DNA from: Catenuloplanes indicus
GTDB lineage: Bacteria; Actinomycetota; Actinomycetes; Mycobacteriales; Micromonosporaceae
DNA length: 64,000 nucleotides
Direction: 5' to 3'
Assembly: GCF_030813715.1 (NCBI RefSeq)
Contig: NZ_JAUSUZ010000001.1
Span: 5,084,001-5,148,000 of the forward strand
The number at the start of each line of letters is the position of its first letter. The first letter of the stretch is position 1. The notes below the pieces were generated by a model that was not told where the DNA came from, did not search any database, and saw only the letters and a program-made list of their open reading frames with translations. The position numbers were made by a program, and so were the translations under genes. This document shows positions 41,143 through 50,674 of the stretch, piece after piece.

Positions 41143-42333
41143 CCAGCCCGCCGCCGCCAGGAACGTGGTGGTCAGCCGATTCGGATCGATGCCGGTCGCC
41201 CGGATCGAGTCGAGGTCGCCGCTCTCGTAGGCACGCACGGCCTGGAGCACCCGCCCCAGGCCGCCGGCCTGATCGGCCAGCGCCGCCGACACCTCGGTGG
41301 AGAGCGGCAGCTGCCCGGCGAGTTCGTCCGACGGTACGTCGATCAGGTCGGCCACCCGGTCCAGCAGCCCGACCGTGAACGCCGCGTCCATCGGCTGGTC
41401 CAGCTCCGCCGCCACCAGCTGGCACATGCGGGCCCGGGAAAGCGCGGCGTCCACCGGCCCTTCGGTCGAGTCGAAGACGTCGCTGAGCGCCATCAGCGCC
41501 ACCCACTGGCGCACCTGTGCGATCCCGAGCATCATGACCGCCTCGTGCACCGAGGAGACCCGGTTCGTGACACCGGCCGCCACCGAGTTGCTGGCTCGCA
41601 GCAGCCGGAACGACAGCGCCGGGTCCTGGGTGACCAACGACACGATCTCGTTGATCTCCACGTCCTGCTTGAGCAGCGCGGCCATCAGCTGGATCCGGCT
41701 GAACTTGGACGGCGACAGCGCCTGTGCGGACAGCACCTGCGGCCGGCCCAGCAGGTATCCCTGGAACAGCCCGCAGCCCAGCTCCTCGGCCAGCGCCAGG
41801 TGCTCCTGGTTCTCCACCTTCTCGGCCAGGAGCGTGATCTCCGGGTACGCCCGGCAGGCCGCCGCGATCCGCCGGCACTCGTCCGGTTCCGTGTTCAGGA
41901 TGTCGATCTTCACGTAGTCGGCCAGCCCCATCAGCCGCTCGTGCCCGGTGTCCAGCAGGAAGTCGTCGAGCGCGATCGCGTACCCCTGTTCCCGCCGGCG
42001 CTGTACGCCCGCGATCAGCTCCTCGTCGACCACGATCGTCTCCAGCACCTCCAGGACCGCCTGCCCCGGCCCGAACGGCAGCGGCAGTTCGTCGGTGAGG
42101 AACTCCCTGGTCATGTTGATGAAGCAGAGCCGGTCCCCGGCGATCTCCGCCAGCCCGAACTCGGTGAACGCGTTCACGATGACCTGGCTGGTCGCGAAGC
42201 TCCCGGAGACCCCCATGCCGCCGCGGAACAGAAGCTCGTAGCCCACCAGGCGCCGATCGGCCGACCAGATCGGCTGGCGCCCGACATGCACGGACTGCGC
42301 GATATCGCCGTCCGCCCCGGGCTCGTCGCTCAT
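41092..42333 (-). CDS. EAL-HDOD (YuxH-like) signalling protein
   Basis: The 413-residue protein has an N-terminal EAL-type domain (VHVGRQPIWSADRRLVGYEL, LDDFLLDTGHERLMGLADYV, KIDILN, AEKVE) lacking several catalytic acidic residues, and a C-terminal HDOD domain (ALSFRLLRASNSVAAGVTNR, SVHEAVMMLGIAQVRQW). It probably senses or binds rather than hydrolyses cyclic di-GMP. Its 3' end overlaps the convergent litR gene by 51 bp. ATG 42342 is an alternative start. Confidence 0.85.
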   Translation of the reverse strand: MSDEPGADGDIAQSVHVGRQPIWSADRRLVGYELLFRGGMGVSGSFATSQVIVNAFTEFGLAEIAGDRLCFINMTREFLTDELPLPFGPGQAVLEVLETIVVDEELIAGVQRRREQGYAIALDDFLLDTGHERLMGLADYVKIDILNTEPDECRRIAAACRAYPEITLLAEKVENQEHLALAEELGCGLFQGYLLGRPQVLSAQALSPSKFSRIQLMAALLKQDVEINEIVSLVTQDPALSFRLLRASNSVAAGVTNRVSSVHEAVMMLGIAQVRQWVALMALSDVFDSTEGPVDAALSRARMCQLVAAELDQPMDAAFTVGLLDRVADLIDVPSDELAGQLPLSTEVSAALADQAGGLGRVLQAVRAYESGDLDSIRATGIDPNRLTTTFLAAAGWSTNAIDALYAGSGPRE

Positions 42334-42522
42334 AGTGAGCATTCTGCCTGTCTCGCCTCCGTTTTTCGGGATAATTCGGGCAGCTGCGCCGCGCGGGGAT
42401 ACTGATTTGGAGGCGGCGCCGGGCATGACATATGCTTCTCATGCCTCCGGCGGGGCCGGTGAGAGCAAGACACCGCAGTCGACGCAAACGTTCTGCAGAG
42501 CGTGTGCGAAGATAGCGGAGCC

Positions 42523-42595
42523 GCCCTCATCGTCTAGTGGCCCAGGACGCCGCCCTTTCAAGGCGGTAGCACGGGTTCGAATCCCGTTGGGGGCA
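42523..42595 (+). tRNA. tRNA-Glu (anticodon TTC)
   Basis: The acceptor GCCCTCA pairs with TGGGGGC. The anticodon loop CTTTCAA sits on a CCGCC/GGCGG stem, and the T arm GGGTTCGAATCCC is canonical. It lies first in a Glu-Asp-Phe cluster. Confidence 0.95.
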
Positions 42596-42662
42596 CAGCA
42601 CCGGCCGAGCCGGGGCACTGTAAGGTAAGACCGGTAAGACGAGCAAGGCGCAAGACAAGCAA

Positions 42663-42736
42663 GGTCCTGTGGAGCAGTCGGAGTGCTCGCCGCCCTGTCA
42701 AGGCGGAGGTCGCGGGTTCAAGTCCCGTCAGGACCG
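42663..42736 (+). tRNA. tRNA-Asp (anticodon GTC)
   Basis: GGTCCTG pairs with CAGGACC. The anticodon loop is CTGTCAA, the T arm is GGGTTCAAGTCCC, and genomic CCA follows. Confidence 0.95.
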
Positions 42737-42779
42737 CCACGCAGCAATCGCCGTGCGAAAGCGCGGCGTTCTGCGTTAC

Positions 42780-42853
42780 GGCCAGGTAGCTCAGTTGGTA
42801 CGAGCGTCCGACTGAAAATCGGAAGGTCGGCGGTTCGACCCCGCCCCTGGCCA
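42780..42853 (+). tRNA. tRNA-Phe (anticodon GAA), AICE integration site
   Basis: GGCCAGG pairs with CCTGGCC, and the anticodon loop is CTGAAAA. The 3' half from the anticodon loop onward is repeated at 59186, so the integrated element supplies the 3' end of this functional copy. Confidence 0.95.
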
Positions 42854-42875
42854 CATAGCCTTTCGCCGGGCTATT
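42812..42875 (+). repeat. attL, 64-bp core
   Basis: It is identical to 59186-59249 and runs from the tRNA-Phe anticodon loop (CTGAAAATCGG) through the 3' end into GCCGGGCTATT downstream. The integrase gene begins about 90 bp to the right. Confidence 0.95.
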
Positions 42876-42877
42876 GA

Positions 42878-42907
42878 GCGCCGACCAGCCACTTTGCCGG
42901 TCGGCGC
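42878..42907. terminator. hairpin between attL and int
   Basis: GCGCCGACC and GGTCGGCGC pair, followed by CCCTTTCG, between tRNA-Phe and the convergent integrase gene. Confidence 0.6.
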
Positions 42908-42964
42908 CCTTTCGTTTCCAGCTAGATCACGCGGTTAGTGGATCTTGTGGTCTCAGTTCCGGTC

Positions 42965-44236
42965 TCATTCCTCCTTTTCGGGCTCATCCTCGGTGCTTTT
43001 GGGCTCATCCTCGGTGCCCCAGAGCAGCCCGCCGACCTGACCGGCGATTCCGTTCAGCACCTCAGCTGGTACGTGTTGGTAGCGCCCGGCCATGCTCGCG
43101 TTCGACCACCCCATGACGTCCATCACGGCGCGGGTCGGCACCTTCAAGACCAGCAACATCGTTGCGGCAGTGTGCCGGGCGTCGTGCAGCCGCGCCGCGC
43201 GAACCTTGGCCGCCTTGAGCAGGTCGCGCCATTCCTCGTAGTCGGCACGCGGGTCGAGCGGCTTGCCGGTCAACTGAGCAAACACCCAGTCCTCGTCGTG
43301 CCACAGGTCCCCGGCCGCCGCGCGTTCGGCATCCTGAGCCGCTTTGTGCGCGATCAGCGCTCGCATGAGCGGTTGAGGAACGCCTACGACGCGGCGGCCT
43401 GCCCGCGACTTGGTGTCGACGATCGCCAGGCCACCACCGTGGCGCTGAGGACAGTCCGCGCCACGCTTCTTGCCGCAGTCTCCCGAACACCCGTGGCGCC
43501 ATGTGTGCCGCTGTAGGGCGCGCCGAATGGTCAGCGTGCTTGACTCCTCGTTGACGTCGCGCCATTGGAGTCCTAGCGCCTCGCCCTGGCGTAGGCCAAT
43601 GGATAGCGCAATGGCGTAGCGCACTCCGTTTCGGCGCTTTGCCGCTACGGCGAGAACGCGTTGCGCTTCTACGACGGTGAGTGGTTCGATTTCCTCCTCC
43701 TGTAAGCGCGGTGGCTTCGCCACCAAGACGGGATTCTTGACGATCTGCCCACGGCGGACGGCCTCATTCAGGGCGGCCCGCAAAGTGCGGTGAGTGTGGT
43801 GCACGGTTCCCGGCTTCAGATTGCGGGAACGCATCGCCGCGTACAGCTTCTCGATGTGCTCCGGTTGAAGGCGATCGGTGCGGTGGCCTCCGAGCCCGGG
43901 AATGAGATGCCGCCGGACCGCAGTCTGATATCCGGCGTAGGTCTTGGGACGTACGCTCCCGGCCGCGATGTTCTCCAGCCAGTGATCTAGCCACTTCTCG
44001 ACGGTCCAGGCCCGGCCGGGCCGTTTGGTCCGACCGGCGTCACGGTCCTTCTCCAGGTCGCGAACCTTGCGGGTGACCTCCGCTTCCGTCTTCGCGGACA
44101 CATGCCGGCGGTCCGGGCGTCCGTCGTCGCGGACGCCCATCGTGACCCGGCCGTGCCAGCGCCCGTCGCTGCCTTGATAGATGCTGGCCGCCATGTTCGG
44201 GGCACGCGTGCCCTCAGAGCGCTTCTTGCGAGGCAT
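42965..44236 (-). CDS. int: AICE tyrosine site-specific integrase
   Basis: The 423-residue recombinase has an N-terminal arm-binding domain, a core-binding SAM-like domain (WTVEKWLDHWLENIAAGSVR) and a catalytic domain with Arg in SIGLRQGEALGLQWRD, HDARHTAATMLL and the nucleophile Tyr in MAGRYQHVP. A Cys-rich insert (CSGDCGKKRGADC) is typical of actinobacterial phage/AICE integrases. It sits next to attL and reads toward it. It should integrate the element into tRNA-Phe. Confidence 0.95.
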   Translation of the reverse strand: MPRKKRSEGTRAPNMAASIYQGSDGRWHGRVTMGVRDDGRPDRRHVSAKTEAEVTRKVRDLEKDRDAGRTKRPGRAWTVEKWLDHWLENIAAGSVRPKTYAGYQTAVRRHLIPGLGGHRTDRLQPEHIEKLYAAMRSRNLKPGTVHHTHRTLRAALNEAVRRGQIVKNPVLVAKPPRLQEEEIEPLTVVEAQRVLAVAAKRRNGVRYAIALSIGLRQGEALGLQWRDVNEESSTLTIRRALQRHTWRHGCSGDCGKKRGADCPQRHGGGLAIVDTKSRAGRRVVGVPQPLMRALIAHKAAQDAERAAAGDLWHDEDWVFAQLTGKPLDPRADYEEWRDLLKAAKVRAARLHDARHTAATMLLVLKVPTRAVMDVMGWSNASMAGRYQHVPAEVLNGIAGQVGGLLWGTEDEPKSTEDEPEKEE

Positions 44237-44246
44237 TCAGTTCCTT

Positions 44247-44456
44247 TCAGGCCGCATTCGGCACGTGGGTGGGATTGGTGAGGAGTCGGTTCAGGTATTC
44301 GTCGAGGCAGCGGACGGGAACGCGGCGAAGCCGACCGATGGTGACGGATTCAACCTCGCCGCTGGAAACGAGCGCGTACATGAGGGTCCGGCCGATTCCG
44401 AGCCGCTTGGCGGCCTGGTCAACCGTCAACGTGATGGGCGTGGTGTCCGGGTGCAT
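44247..44456 (-). CDS. xis: excisionase-like helix-turn-helix protein
   Basis: The 69-residue protein has a MerR/AlpA-type DNA-binding fold: ITLTVDQAAKRLGIGRTLMY, ALVSSGEVESVTIGRLRRVP. It lies just upstream of int on the same strand, the standard position of AICE xis genes. GGGGAGAG precedes the ATG. Confidence 0.85.
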   Translation of the reverse strand: MHPDTTPITLTVDQAAKRLGIGRTLMYALVSSGEVESVTIGRLRRVPVRCLDEYLNRLLTNPTHVPNAA

Positions 44457-44716
44457 GCCGTCTCTCCCCGTGGTTGGTGCTGAGGGATGTGTTCTAGGCG
44501 CCCACGGCAATAGAGGCGGCCGACCGGGACGGATGGGCCTCCCGCGCCGTGGGTGTGTAGGCAATGGCGTAAAGGGCCATAGAGCGGGCCGCTGAGAGCG
44601 CCGTAGAGGCAAGATCTCGGGACCGCCGGTATAGCGGCATGCGTCGATCTGTCTCCGTGGCTCTCAGCGGCCCGTATTCGTTGCCCGTCTGAGCGGGTGT
44701 CCCGATTCGGCGTCCA

Positions 44717-44925
44717 AGCCGTACCAGCCGTACCGGCCGTATCAATGCAGGTCAGGGGCGGTACGGCTTGGTGGGCTGGTACGGGTCAAGCCGTACCAGC
44801 GGTACCGGAGTCCGGGGGCGGGGGCATCTCATCTAGGGGTGCCTGGTACGGCTTGAGCCGTACCACGTTGTCGAGCCGTACCGCCTCTGAGCTGCCCGGG
44901 GACGGCTGGTACGGCTGGTACGGCT
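44717..44925. repeat. iteron-like cluster of AGCCGTACC/GGTACGGCT repeats
   Basis: Nine exact 9-mers occur at 44717, 44726, 44789, 44856 and 44874 (AGCCGTACC) and 44760, 44845, 44908 and 44917 (GGTACGGCT), with three near-copies at 44735, 44778 and 44798. The cluster spans the 3' end of the DUF3631 ATPase gene and the gap to xis. Its density and position suggest a replication origin or a regulator-binding array. Confidence 0.7.
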
Positions 44926-46024
44926 CTCCGACCGCGTCGGTGATGACCTCCGGCGTGTAGCGCTTCCAGGCGTCCAGGAACGCCACGGCGCGGTAGCCCT
45001 TGGCCTGCCCGACCGGCGGCGCGAACCGGATCGTCTCCGGCCGGATGTCGTACTCGCGCAGCAGCGCACCAAGCTTGATCGGCGTCAGGCCGGTCCCGCC
45101 GTACTCCGCCCAGGGCGCCTCCGGGTCGGCCTTGAGCCGGTCGAGCAGGACGGCGGTCGGGATCACGCCGTGTTCCCCGATCGCGGCCCGGCAGTCGGCC
45201 AGCAGCCGGATGCGGTCGGAGGATTCGGTGTTGCTGTCCCGCTCAGCGGTCAGCGTCGCTGCTGCGTGCCGTCCCCGGTCGGGCCAGTCACCCCCGGCGA
45301 GATCGGCCACGGCGATCAGCGGCTCCCACGTGTCGGCTGCCCGGTCCTCCAGCGGCATTTCCGGCTCGGCGCACTCCAGCAGTTTGAGGTTGGCCCGGAG
45401 CCATACGGTCAGGTCCCGTGCCAGCGCGCGCAGGGCCGCGCCGTCGCGCCGGTGCCGGTACGGGCTGACGGTCTCGCCGGGCGCCCGGCGGCGCATGCGG
45501 ATGACCACAGCCCGGTCCTCGATGGTGTCGGGCATGTGGCCGATCCCGGCGAGCGCGGCCATGGCGAACGTGGGGATCGTCTCGACTTTGTTGCGGGCGT
45601 TGTCCCATCGGATCGTGGGCCGGTTGCGCTGGTGACCGGCGTTGAGCAGGCCGCGCAGTTCCTCGTTCGCCTCAGCCTGCTTGCCGCCAAAGATCGTGTC
45701 GGCCTCATCCACCAGCAGCGTGGGCGGGTCATCGCTGCCGATCGACCGGTACACGGCGGCCGTGGACGCGTTGACGGTGATGAGCGGGTTGTGGGTGGTG
45801 CCTTCCACGATGTCGAGCAGCCGGGATTTCCCGCAGCGCTTCTCGGGGGCGCGGATGACCAGCCGGGGCGCGTGCGCCCACGCCGGTTGCGCGTGAGCGG
45901 CCGCGATCCACAGCACCACAGCATCGGTCGCTTCCGGGGAGGGGAGCACGACGTAGCGGGTGAGTGCGGCGTGTAGCCGGTCGAGCAGGGCCGCGCCGTT
46001 CACGGTGCGCTTGGGCTGGTTCAT
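44786..46024 (-). CDS. AICE replication ATPase, DUF3631 domain
   Basis: The 412-residue protein has a P-loop APEKRCGKSRLLDIVEG near residue 55, Walker B TLLVDEADTIF near residue 104, an arginine-rich sensor region (DRAVVIRMRRRAPGE) and the C-terminal DUF3631 domain. In AICEs this protein pairs with a prim-pol to replicate the excised circle. Its ATG overlaps the stop of the prim-pol gene. The last 50 residues are encoded by the iteron-like repeats (EPYQPYQPSP and RLKPYQAP). Confidence 0.85.
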   Translation of the reverse strand: MNQPKRTVNGAALLDRLHAALTRYVVLPSPEATDAVVLWIAAAHAQPAWAHAPRLVIRAPEKRCGKSRLLDIVEGTTHNPLITVNASTAAVYRSIGSDDPPTLLVDEADTIFGGKQAEANEELRGLLNAGHQRNRPTIRWDNARNKVETIPTFAMAALAGIGHMPDTIEDRAVVIRMRRRAPGETVSPYRHRRDGAALRALARDLTVWLRANLKLLECAEPEMPLEDRAADTWEPLIAVADLAGGDWPDRGRHAAATLTAERDSNTESSDRIRLLADCRAAIGEHGVIPTAVLLDRLKADPEAPWAEYGGTGLTPIKLGALLREYDIRPETIRFAPPVGQAKGYRAVAFLDAWKRYTPEVITDAVGEPYQPYQPSPGSSEAVRLDNVVRLKPYQAPLDEMPPPPDSGTAGTA

Positions 46025-46893
46025 GCGGCAATCCCTTCAGTGGCGACGGATTCGGCACGGAATCCGCCGATGATGGCCGCGCGGATGTCGCGCTCGGGCT
46101 GGCCCATCTCCCGGCCGACGCGGGTCAGTTCGTCGACCGCGCGGGCGTGGGTGATCGCCCCGGCCTTGACCATGCGTGCGATGCCACGGGCCGCGCCGTA
46201 GAGGCGGGTGCGGCGCTGACCGCGCGGGGCGTTGCGCACCGCGTTGAGGTTGGCCTCAAGCAGCGCCTCAGGAGATGAGATGCCCCGCCCCCCGGACAGC
46301 GGGATCACGGTCGCGCGCGGGGGTGCGGATTCGGCCGGCACGGGCGCCCGGCACGCGTCGACCAGCGCCGGGGGCATGGCCACGGTCGGCCGGTCCCCGA
46401 TCCACCGGTACGGACGGCCGGTGAGGGGGTGCATCGACGGCGGGGCGACGACGTAGCCGCCATCGGCCTTGATGTCGATGCCGGGATATCCGTGGAGCTT
46501 GGCGCCCAGGGCGCCACCGGGGTGGGCGTAGTAGAGGTGCCACCCGTCGCTTCCGGTCCGTACGGCGCGGGTCGGTGGCATCAGCTCGGGCACGATCCGG
46601 CCGCCGTTGCGCGGGTCGATGTCGACCACGGCGACCGGCCCGCCGGTCCGGATCGCCAGCAAGCCGCGGGGGACGGCCGCCCGCATCGCGGTGATGCGGT
46701 CCGGATCGGTGGACGCGGCGTAGAAGCCGTGGCAGGTAAGGCACTCGCAGGCTTCAGGATCGTGGTTCGGGTCGCCTTTCGGGCAGCCGGGGCAGTTGGC
46801 GACGGGGCGTTTGGTGCGCCCGAGGAAGAACACGGGCAGTCCCTCAGCGGCCAGCGCGTACGCGGCCAGCAGCATCAGGGAAGGGTCGGACAT
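46021..46893 (-). CDS. bifunctional DNA primase/polymerase (prim-pol)
   Basis: The 290-residue protein has the prim-pol fold: LPVFFLGRTKRPVANCPGCP, the catalytic acidic pair in VAVVDIDPRNGG, the zinc-like CPGCP...CECLTCHG insert, and IDIKADGGYVVAPPSMHPLT. It should start or extend DNA on the excised element. AGGAGGA precedes the ATG at 46893, and it is coupled to the ATPase gene. The 194 bp upstream to 47087 show no gene. Confidence 0.88.
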   Translation of the reverse strand: MSDPSLMLLAAYALAAEGLPVFFLGRTKRPVANCPGCPKGDPNHDPEACECLTCHGFYAASTDPDRITAMRAAVPRGLLAIRTGGPVAVVDIDPRNGGRIVPELMPPTRAVRTGSDGWHLYYAHPGGALGAKLHGYPGIDIKADGGYVVAPPSMHPLTGRPYRWIGDRPTVAMPPALVDACRAPVPAESAPPRATVIPLSGGRGISSPEALLEANLNAVRNAPRGQRRTRLYGAARGIARMVKAGAITHARAVDELTRVGREMGQPERDIRAAIIGGFRAESVATEGIAA

Positions 46894-47087
46894 GACGTCC
46901 TCCTGAGGTTGAGCGGATGGAACGGCGGGACGCGCCGGAGCGCGGGCGGCGGCGCAGTCCCGGTGAGTGAGCCGGGGCGGATGGTCGGCCGTGCCGTTGA
47001 CCGGCCGCCCACAGATGTGCGGGTAAGGCTCATCGGCCAGCACGGCACGGCCCAGGGCTGCGCTCGCACCGATCCAACGGCCGGGCA

Positions 47088-47432
47088 TCAGAACGCCCGG
47101 CGGCCGACAGCCGGTCGGTCGCCCGCGCCAGGCAGCGGCGCGGGCCGTACGGCCGCCACAGCGGCCAGCAGCGCGCGGACCGCGTGAAGCGCGGTGTCGA
47201 GCTGCCGCCGCGCCAGGCTGTCCGCCCGGCGCAGCGGCACGCGGATGCGGATCTCGGCGTAGTCGACCTCAGCGGCCCGGACGCGGGTGATGATGGCCCG
47301 CGCGCCGAGCTGCCCGTCCGCGATGATGTCCGGCGCCTGGTGGAAGTTGACGCCGCATCGGTGGTCGCCGGTGCACCAGTCTGTGTGAGGGATCGGCTTG
47401 CGGTGGAACGAGGCCATGGTGCGTGCTCTCAT
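47088..47432 (-). CDS. AICE conserved hypothetical protein
   Basis: The 114-residue product contains HTDWCTGDHRCGVNFHQAPD and a helical C-terminal half with ARRQLDTALHAVRALLAAVA. No known domain recognised; the two close Cys residues may bind metal. GGGAGG precedes ATG 47432, which overlaps the stop of the upstream zinc-motif gene. Confidence 0.65.
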   Translation of the reverse strand: MRARTMASFHRKPIPHTDWCTGDHRCGVNFHQAPDIIADGQLGARAIITRVRAAEVDYAEIRIRVPLRRADSLARRQLDTALHAVRALLAAVAAVRPAPLPGAGDRPAVGRRAF

Positions 47433-47680
47433 CGGCCGGCCTCCCGGCGTCGGTGCGACAGCTGGTTGTAGATCCAGCGGCCCGCGCGCAGGCGGCGGCC
47501 GGTGCCGCCGCAGCGGCGGCATTCGCGGAACGCGCGGCCGGTCGGGGATGGCTTGCGGCCGGTGCCGTGGCAGCGCGGGCAGTGCTTGAACGGCCAGACC
47601 CAGCACGCGAATGCGTAACCGAGCGTGACAGCAAGAGCGGCGAGGAACAGGGCGGTAGCGGTGCTGGCGTGGGGGTCCAA
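47429..47680 (-). CDS. small membrane protein with DnaJ-like zinc motifs
   Basis: The 83-residue protein has one N-terminal membrane helix (ALFLAALAVTLGYAFACWVW) and two CxxCxGTG motifs (CPRCHGTG and CRRCGGTG) like half of a DnaJ zinc-finger. Start is TTG 47680 after GGGAGG. Proteins of this shape recur in AICEs without known function. Confidence 0.7.
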   Translation of the reverse strand: MDPHASTATALFLAALAVTLGYAFACWVWPFKHCPRCHGTGRKPSPTGRAFRECRRCGGTGRRLRAGRWIYNQLSHRRREAGR

Positions 47681-47766
47681 AACAGCCTCCCGGGCCGATT
47701 TTCGGGCGTGCGGGGCCGTGAGCTGCTATCCGCTAACGGGCAGCTCAGGTTTCGGATGGGGTGCTA

Positions 47767-47816
47767 GCAGGGCTGCTATCGCTAGCAGAGTCGGCCGCTA
47801 TCGATAGCAGCCCTGC
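47767..47816. promoter_or_regulatory. 15-bp perfect inverted repeat with internal dyads
   Basis: GCAGGGCTGCTATCG at 47767 and CGATAGCAGCCCTGC at 47802 are exact complements. GCTATC/GATAGC half-sites recur inside, and GAGCTGC...GCAGCTC lies at 47720-47746. It occupies the gap after traB and could be a terminator or an operator for the downstream operon. Confidence 0.55.
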
Positions 47817-47822
47817 ACACGG

Positions 47823-49997
47823 TCAGTCCGCGGACCGCTTCCGGTCACGCTCGGTGATAGCGGCGATGAGTTCGGTGTGGTGGATGCCGCGCTGGGTGGC
47901 CTGCTTGCCCTCGATGCGCTTGCCGACCGACGTGACCGTGATTGCCGTGTGCGGCTTGAGCGCGGCGGTCAGCTGAGCGGACTTCCACCCGCCGTACGTC
48001 TCGGGCCGCAGCTCGGCCAGCAGCCCGCACAGCGTCTCGTTCCACGCGCTCTTCTCGTCGCCCGGCCAGACCTGCGCCAGGTCGGCCAGCACGTCCGCGA
48101 CCGGCCCGACCGTGCGGGTCTGGTCCTCGGGCACAGGCAGCGTCCCGGCGGTCTGCCGGAGCGCGACCGCGCGGGCCACGATCCGCCCGGCGGCCGTGGT
48201 GTCGACGTAGTACGACCGGACCGACTGGACCTTGCCGAACCCTCGCAGCACGCCCCATCCGGCCTCGACGACCGGCTGAAAGACGGTCGCCCGGTAGCCG
48301 TTCTTGTACGCGGACGTCCCGAGGATCATGTCGTTCGCGGTCTGGTCGGCCACGGACAGGCAGAACCGGGAGTTGACGTTGCGGGTGATGCCGGTCGGGA
48401 GGCTGTCCTTGTCCGGGATCTGGGTGCCGATCAGGATGATGATCCCGAGCGCCCGGCCGAGCTTGATGACCTTCTCCAGCAGCTCTCCGGCGTCCTTGCC
48501 GTACTTGCTGGTCATCAGCTCTTGCAGCTCATCGAACCACGCCACCAGCGGATGCAGCCCGGACCCCTTGAGGGAGGCGAGTTCGGGCGTGACTTTGTTC
48601 TCCGGGGCCTTGCCGAGCCGCGCGTAGTGCTCGATGCGCTTCGAGCGGCGGCGGGCCTCTTCGTAGAGCCACTCGATGAATGCGAAACAGCGGGCCAGGG
48701 TCTCGTCATCGAAGCCGTTGCCGTACTCCGCCATGACCGGCTCCAGGACGGAGAAGTCGCCGACGCCCTTGAGTTCGTAGCCCCGGACCTCTGCCCGCGC
48801 GTCGAGCGCGGCGGCCAGGACAAGATCCCGCAGTGCGAACGTCTTGCCCGAGCCGGGCTGGCCGCCGAACAGGTAGTTGCGGAACATCATGTCGACGTCC
48901 ACCACGTCCAGGCGCGGCGTGGTGGCGAACGGGAACGCCTTGAACAGGTCGACTTTGGCGTTCGGCGCGAGTAGCGGCCACGCGGGCTGCTTCATCGCCG
49001 ACGCCGGTTCGTAGCCGACCCACAGGGCGAGACGGCCGGTGTGTCCCTGCGCGGGCTCGGGCCACACCTGGTCCAGGGGAAGCCGCATCGCGGACGCGAG
49101 CTTGCCGCGCCGGGCTACCACCTCCGACGCCTCAACGCCGTAGGGCAGGTCCACGATCGCCAGATGGCCCGGGCCGTCGCGGTGGATTTCCTGCGGGAAC
49201 GAGATGGCGTTGGCGTCCTTGGCCACCGCGGAGTTGATGCCGGACATCTGAAGCGACGTCAGCGCCCGGCGCACCAGCTCGGCGGTGAGCTTGCGGTACC
49301 GGTTGCCCTGCACCACCCGGTCGGTGATGGGTTTGTCGGCCGGGCGGCCGACGCGGGCCAGCAGCGGGACCGCGATCGCGGCAGCGAAGACCTGCCACCA
49401 CCACGGCCCGAACGCCAGCACGATCGTGCCGGCCAAACCGGCGAAGCCGATCCCGCCGACCACCCACCAGCGCCACACGGACTGCCGCTGCCGCCGCGCG
49501 TCGAGCTTGAGCCACGCGTCCGCGTCACCGCGCGACGCGGCGGCCTGCCGCAGGTCCCAGTTCCCCTCCTCCGCCATCGCCCAGGCGTAGAGGCGGCCGG
49601 TGCCCCGGAACACGCCGATCGGCGCGTAAAACGTCGCCTTACCGGCGTACTTCGGCATGCGGACCGCGTGATACGCCAGGACGTACCCGGCGTCCTTGGT
49701 GGCGTGCCGGACGGCCGCCTGAAGCAACCGGCGCGACCGCGCCCACTCCGCCAGGATCGGCCGCCGCGCGGCCTGCCGCGCGTAGACCTCCGCCGGTACC
49801 GCGTCGGCCGGGTCGACCGGCACGCCGTGCTCCGGCGGGGTCTCGTCGATCGACTCGGCGTCGTCCGGGTCGATGTCGTCGGGCGCGGCGGCCGGGCGGC
49901 GGGCCGCGCGGGCGGACTCGATGTCCACCACGTCCGCGCCGTTGACGTCCGCCTCAGCGGCCGTCCAGTCGAAGTCGTCTCGATCGGGCCGGGTCAT
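47823..49997 (-). CDS. traB: TraB/FtsK-type DNA translocase
   Basis: The 724-residue protein has two membrane helices ([20 protein letters not shown] and [16 protein letters not shown], near residues 165-210), a FtsK/SpoIIIE motor with Walker [17 protein letters not shown] near residue 377 and Walker [14 protein letters not shown] near residue 482, and a C-terminal winged-helix region likely to read clt sequences. TraB moves double-stranded element DNA between mycelial cells. GAGG precedes the ATG, which overlaps the Nudix stop. Confidence 0.92.
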   Translation of the reverse strand: MTRPDRDDFDWTAAEADVNGADVVDIESARAARRPAAAPDDIDPDDAESIDETPPEHGVPVDPADAVPAEVYARQAARRPILAEWARSRRLLQAAVRHATKDAGYVLAYHAVRMPKYAGKATFYAPIGVFRGTGRLYAWAMAEEGNWDLRQAAASRGDADAWLKLDARRQRQSVWRWWVVGGIGFAGLAGTIVLAFGPWWWQVFAAAIAVPLLARVGRPADKPITDRVVQGNRYRKLTAELVRRALTSLQMSGINSAVAKDANAISFPQEIHRDGPGHLAIVDLPYGVEASEVVARRGKLASAMRLPLDQVWPEPAQGHTGRLALWVGYEPASAMKQPAWPLLAPNAKVDLFKAFPFATTPRLDVVDVDMMFRNYLFGGQPGSGKTFALRDLVLAAALDARAEVRGYELKGVGDFSVLEPVMAEYGNGFDDETLARCFAFIEWLYEEARRRSKRIEHYARLGKAPENKVTPELASLKGSGLHPLVAWFDELQELMTSKYGKDAGELLEKVIKLGRALGIIILIGTQIPDKDSLPTGITRNVNSRFCLSVADQTANDMILGTSAYKNGYRATVFQPVVEAGWGVLRGFGKVQSVRSYYVDTTAAGRIVARAVALRQTAGTLPVPEDQTRTVGPVADVLADLAQVWPGDEKSAWNETLCGLLAELRPETYGGWKSAQLTAALKPHTAITVTSVGKRIEGKQATQRGIHHTELIAAITERDRKRSAD

Positions 49998-50662
49998 CGG
50001 GTCACCTCGCTGAGCACGTCGCGGTGAGCGGGGAAGGTGTGGCCGGTCCAGCCGAACGACTCGGCGAAGACGTCCAGGACGCGATCGCGGATGTCCGGGT
50101 CGGCCGGGAGCCAGCACGCGCGGCGCGCGTCGTCCGCCCCCTGCACGTCTGGGAGCCGGTCGCGGACGCCGATGTCGGCGCGGGCGACGACGGTGACGGC
50201 CCACGCCTCAGCGCTGCCGCGCGGGTCGGGAACCCAGCGTGGCCGGTCGAGGGTCCAGGTTGCGCCGGGCAGGTGCAGGCCGGTCTCTTCGGCCAGCTCC
50301 CGCACGGCTGCGTCGGCCGGGGTCTCGCCGGGGTCGATCGAGCCGCCGGGCATCGCCCAGCCGCCCCCGTCCCCGCGCTCCACCAGCAGCACCCACAGGT
50401 GCCCGCAGAACGTGGCCGTGACCAGGGCATCGGCCATGGGATTCTCGCCCCATCGGCCGAGCCCGTTGCGGCCGTAGCTGATCCGGTTCGGGCCGCCGGG
50501 GCTGACTGGGCGGCCGTTGGTGACCTCGAACGGCAGCAGCGCGGCGCGCTGCCGGGCGGACCAGTCGATCACGGTGGGGTCGGTGATCGGCTCGGCCCAT
50601 CCAGCGGCCACGCCCTCGGTGAACACGGCCGGGTCGGTGTACTCGATCAGGTCGAACATCAT
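49994..50662 (-). CDS. Nudix hydrolase (AICE-associated)
   Basis: The 222-residue protein has a complete Nudix box, [20 protein letters not shown] then ETGL, near residues 105-128, and an N-terminal extension typical of AICE Nudix proteins. pSAM2 carries a nud gene proposed to act in intercellular signalling that limits replication. Start and stop overlap neighbouring element genes or lie close to them. Confidence 0.88.
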   Translation of the reverse strand: MMFDLIEYTDPAVFTEGVAAGWAEPITDPTVIDWSARQRAALLPFEVTNGRPVSPGGPNRISYGRNGLGRWGENPMADALVTATFCGHLWVLLVERGDGGGWAMPGGSIDPGETPADAAVRELAEETGLHLPGATWTLDRPRWVPDPRGSAEAWAVTVVARADIGVRDRLPDVQGADDARRACWLPADPDIRDRVLDVFAESFGWTGHTFPAHRDVLSEVTR

Positions 50663-50674
50663 GTGTGGCCTCCC

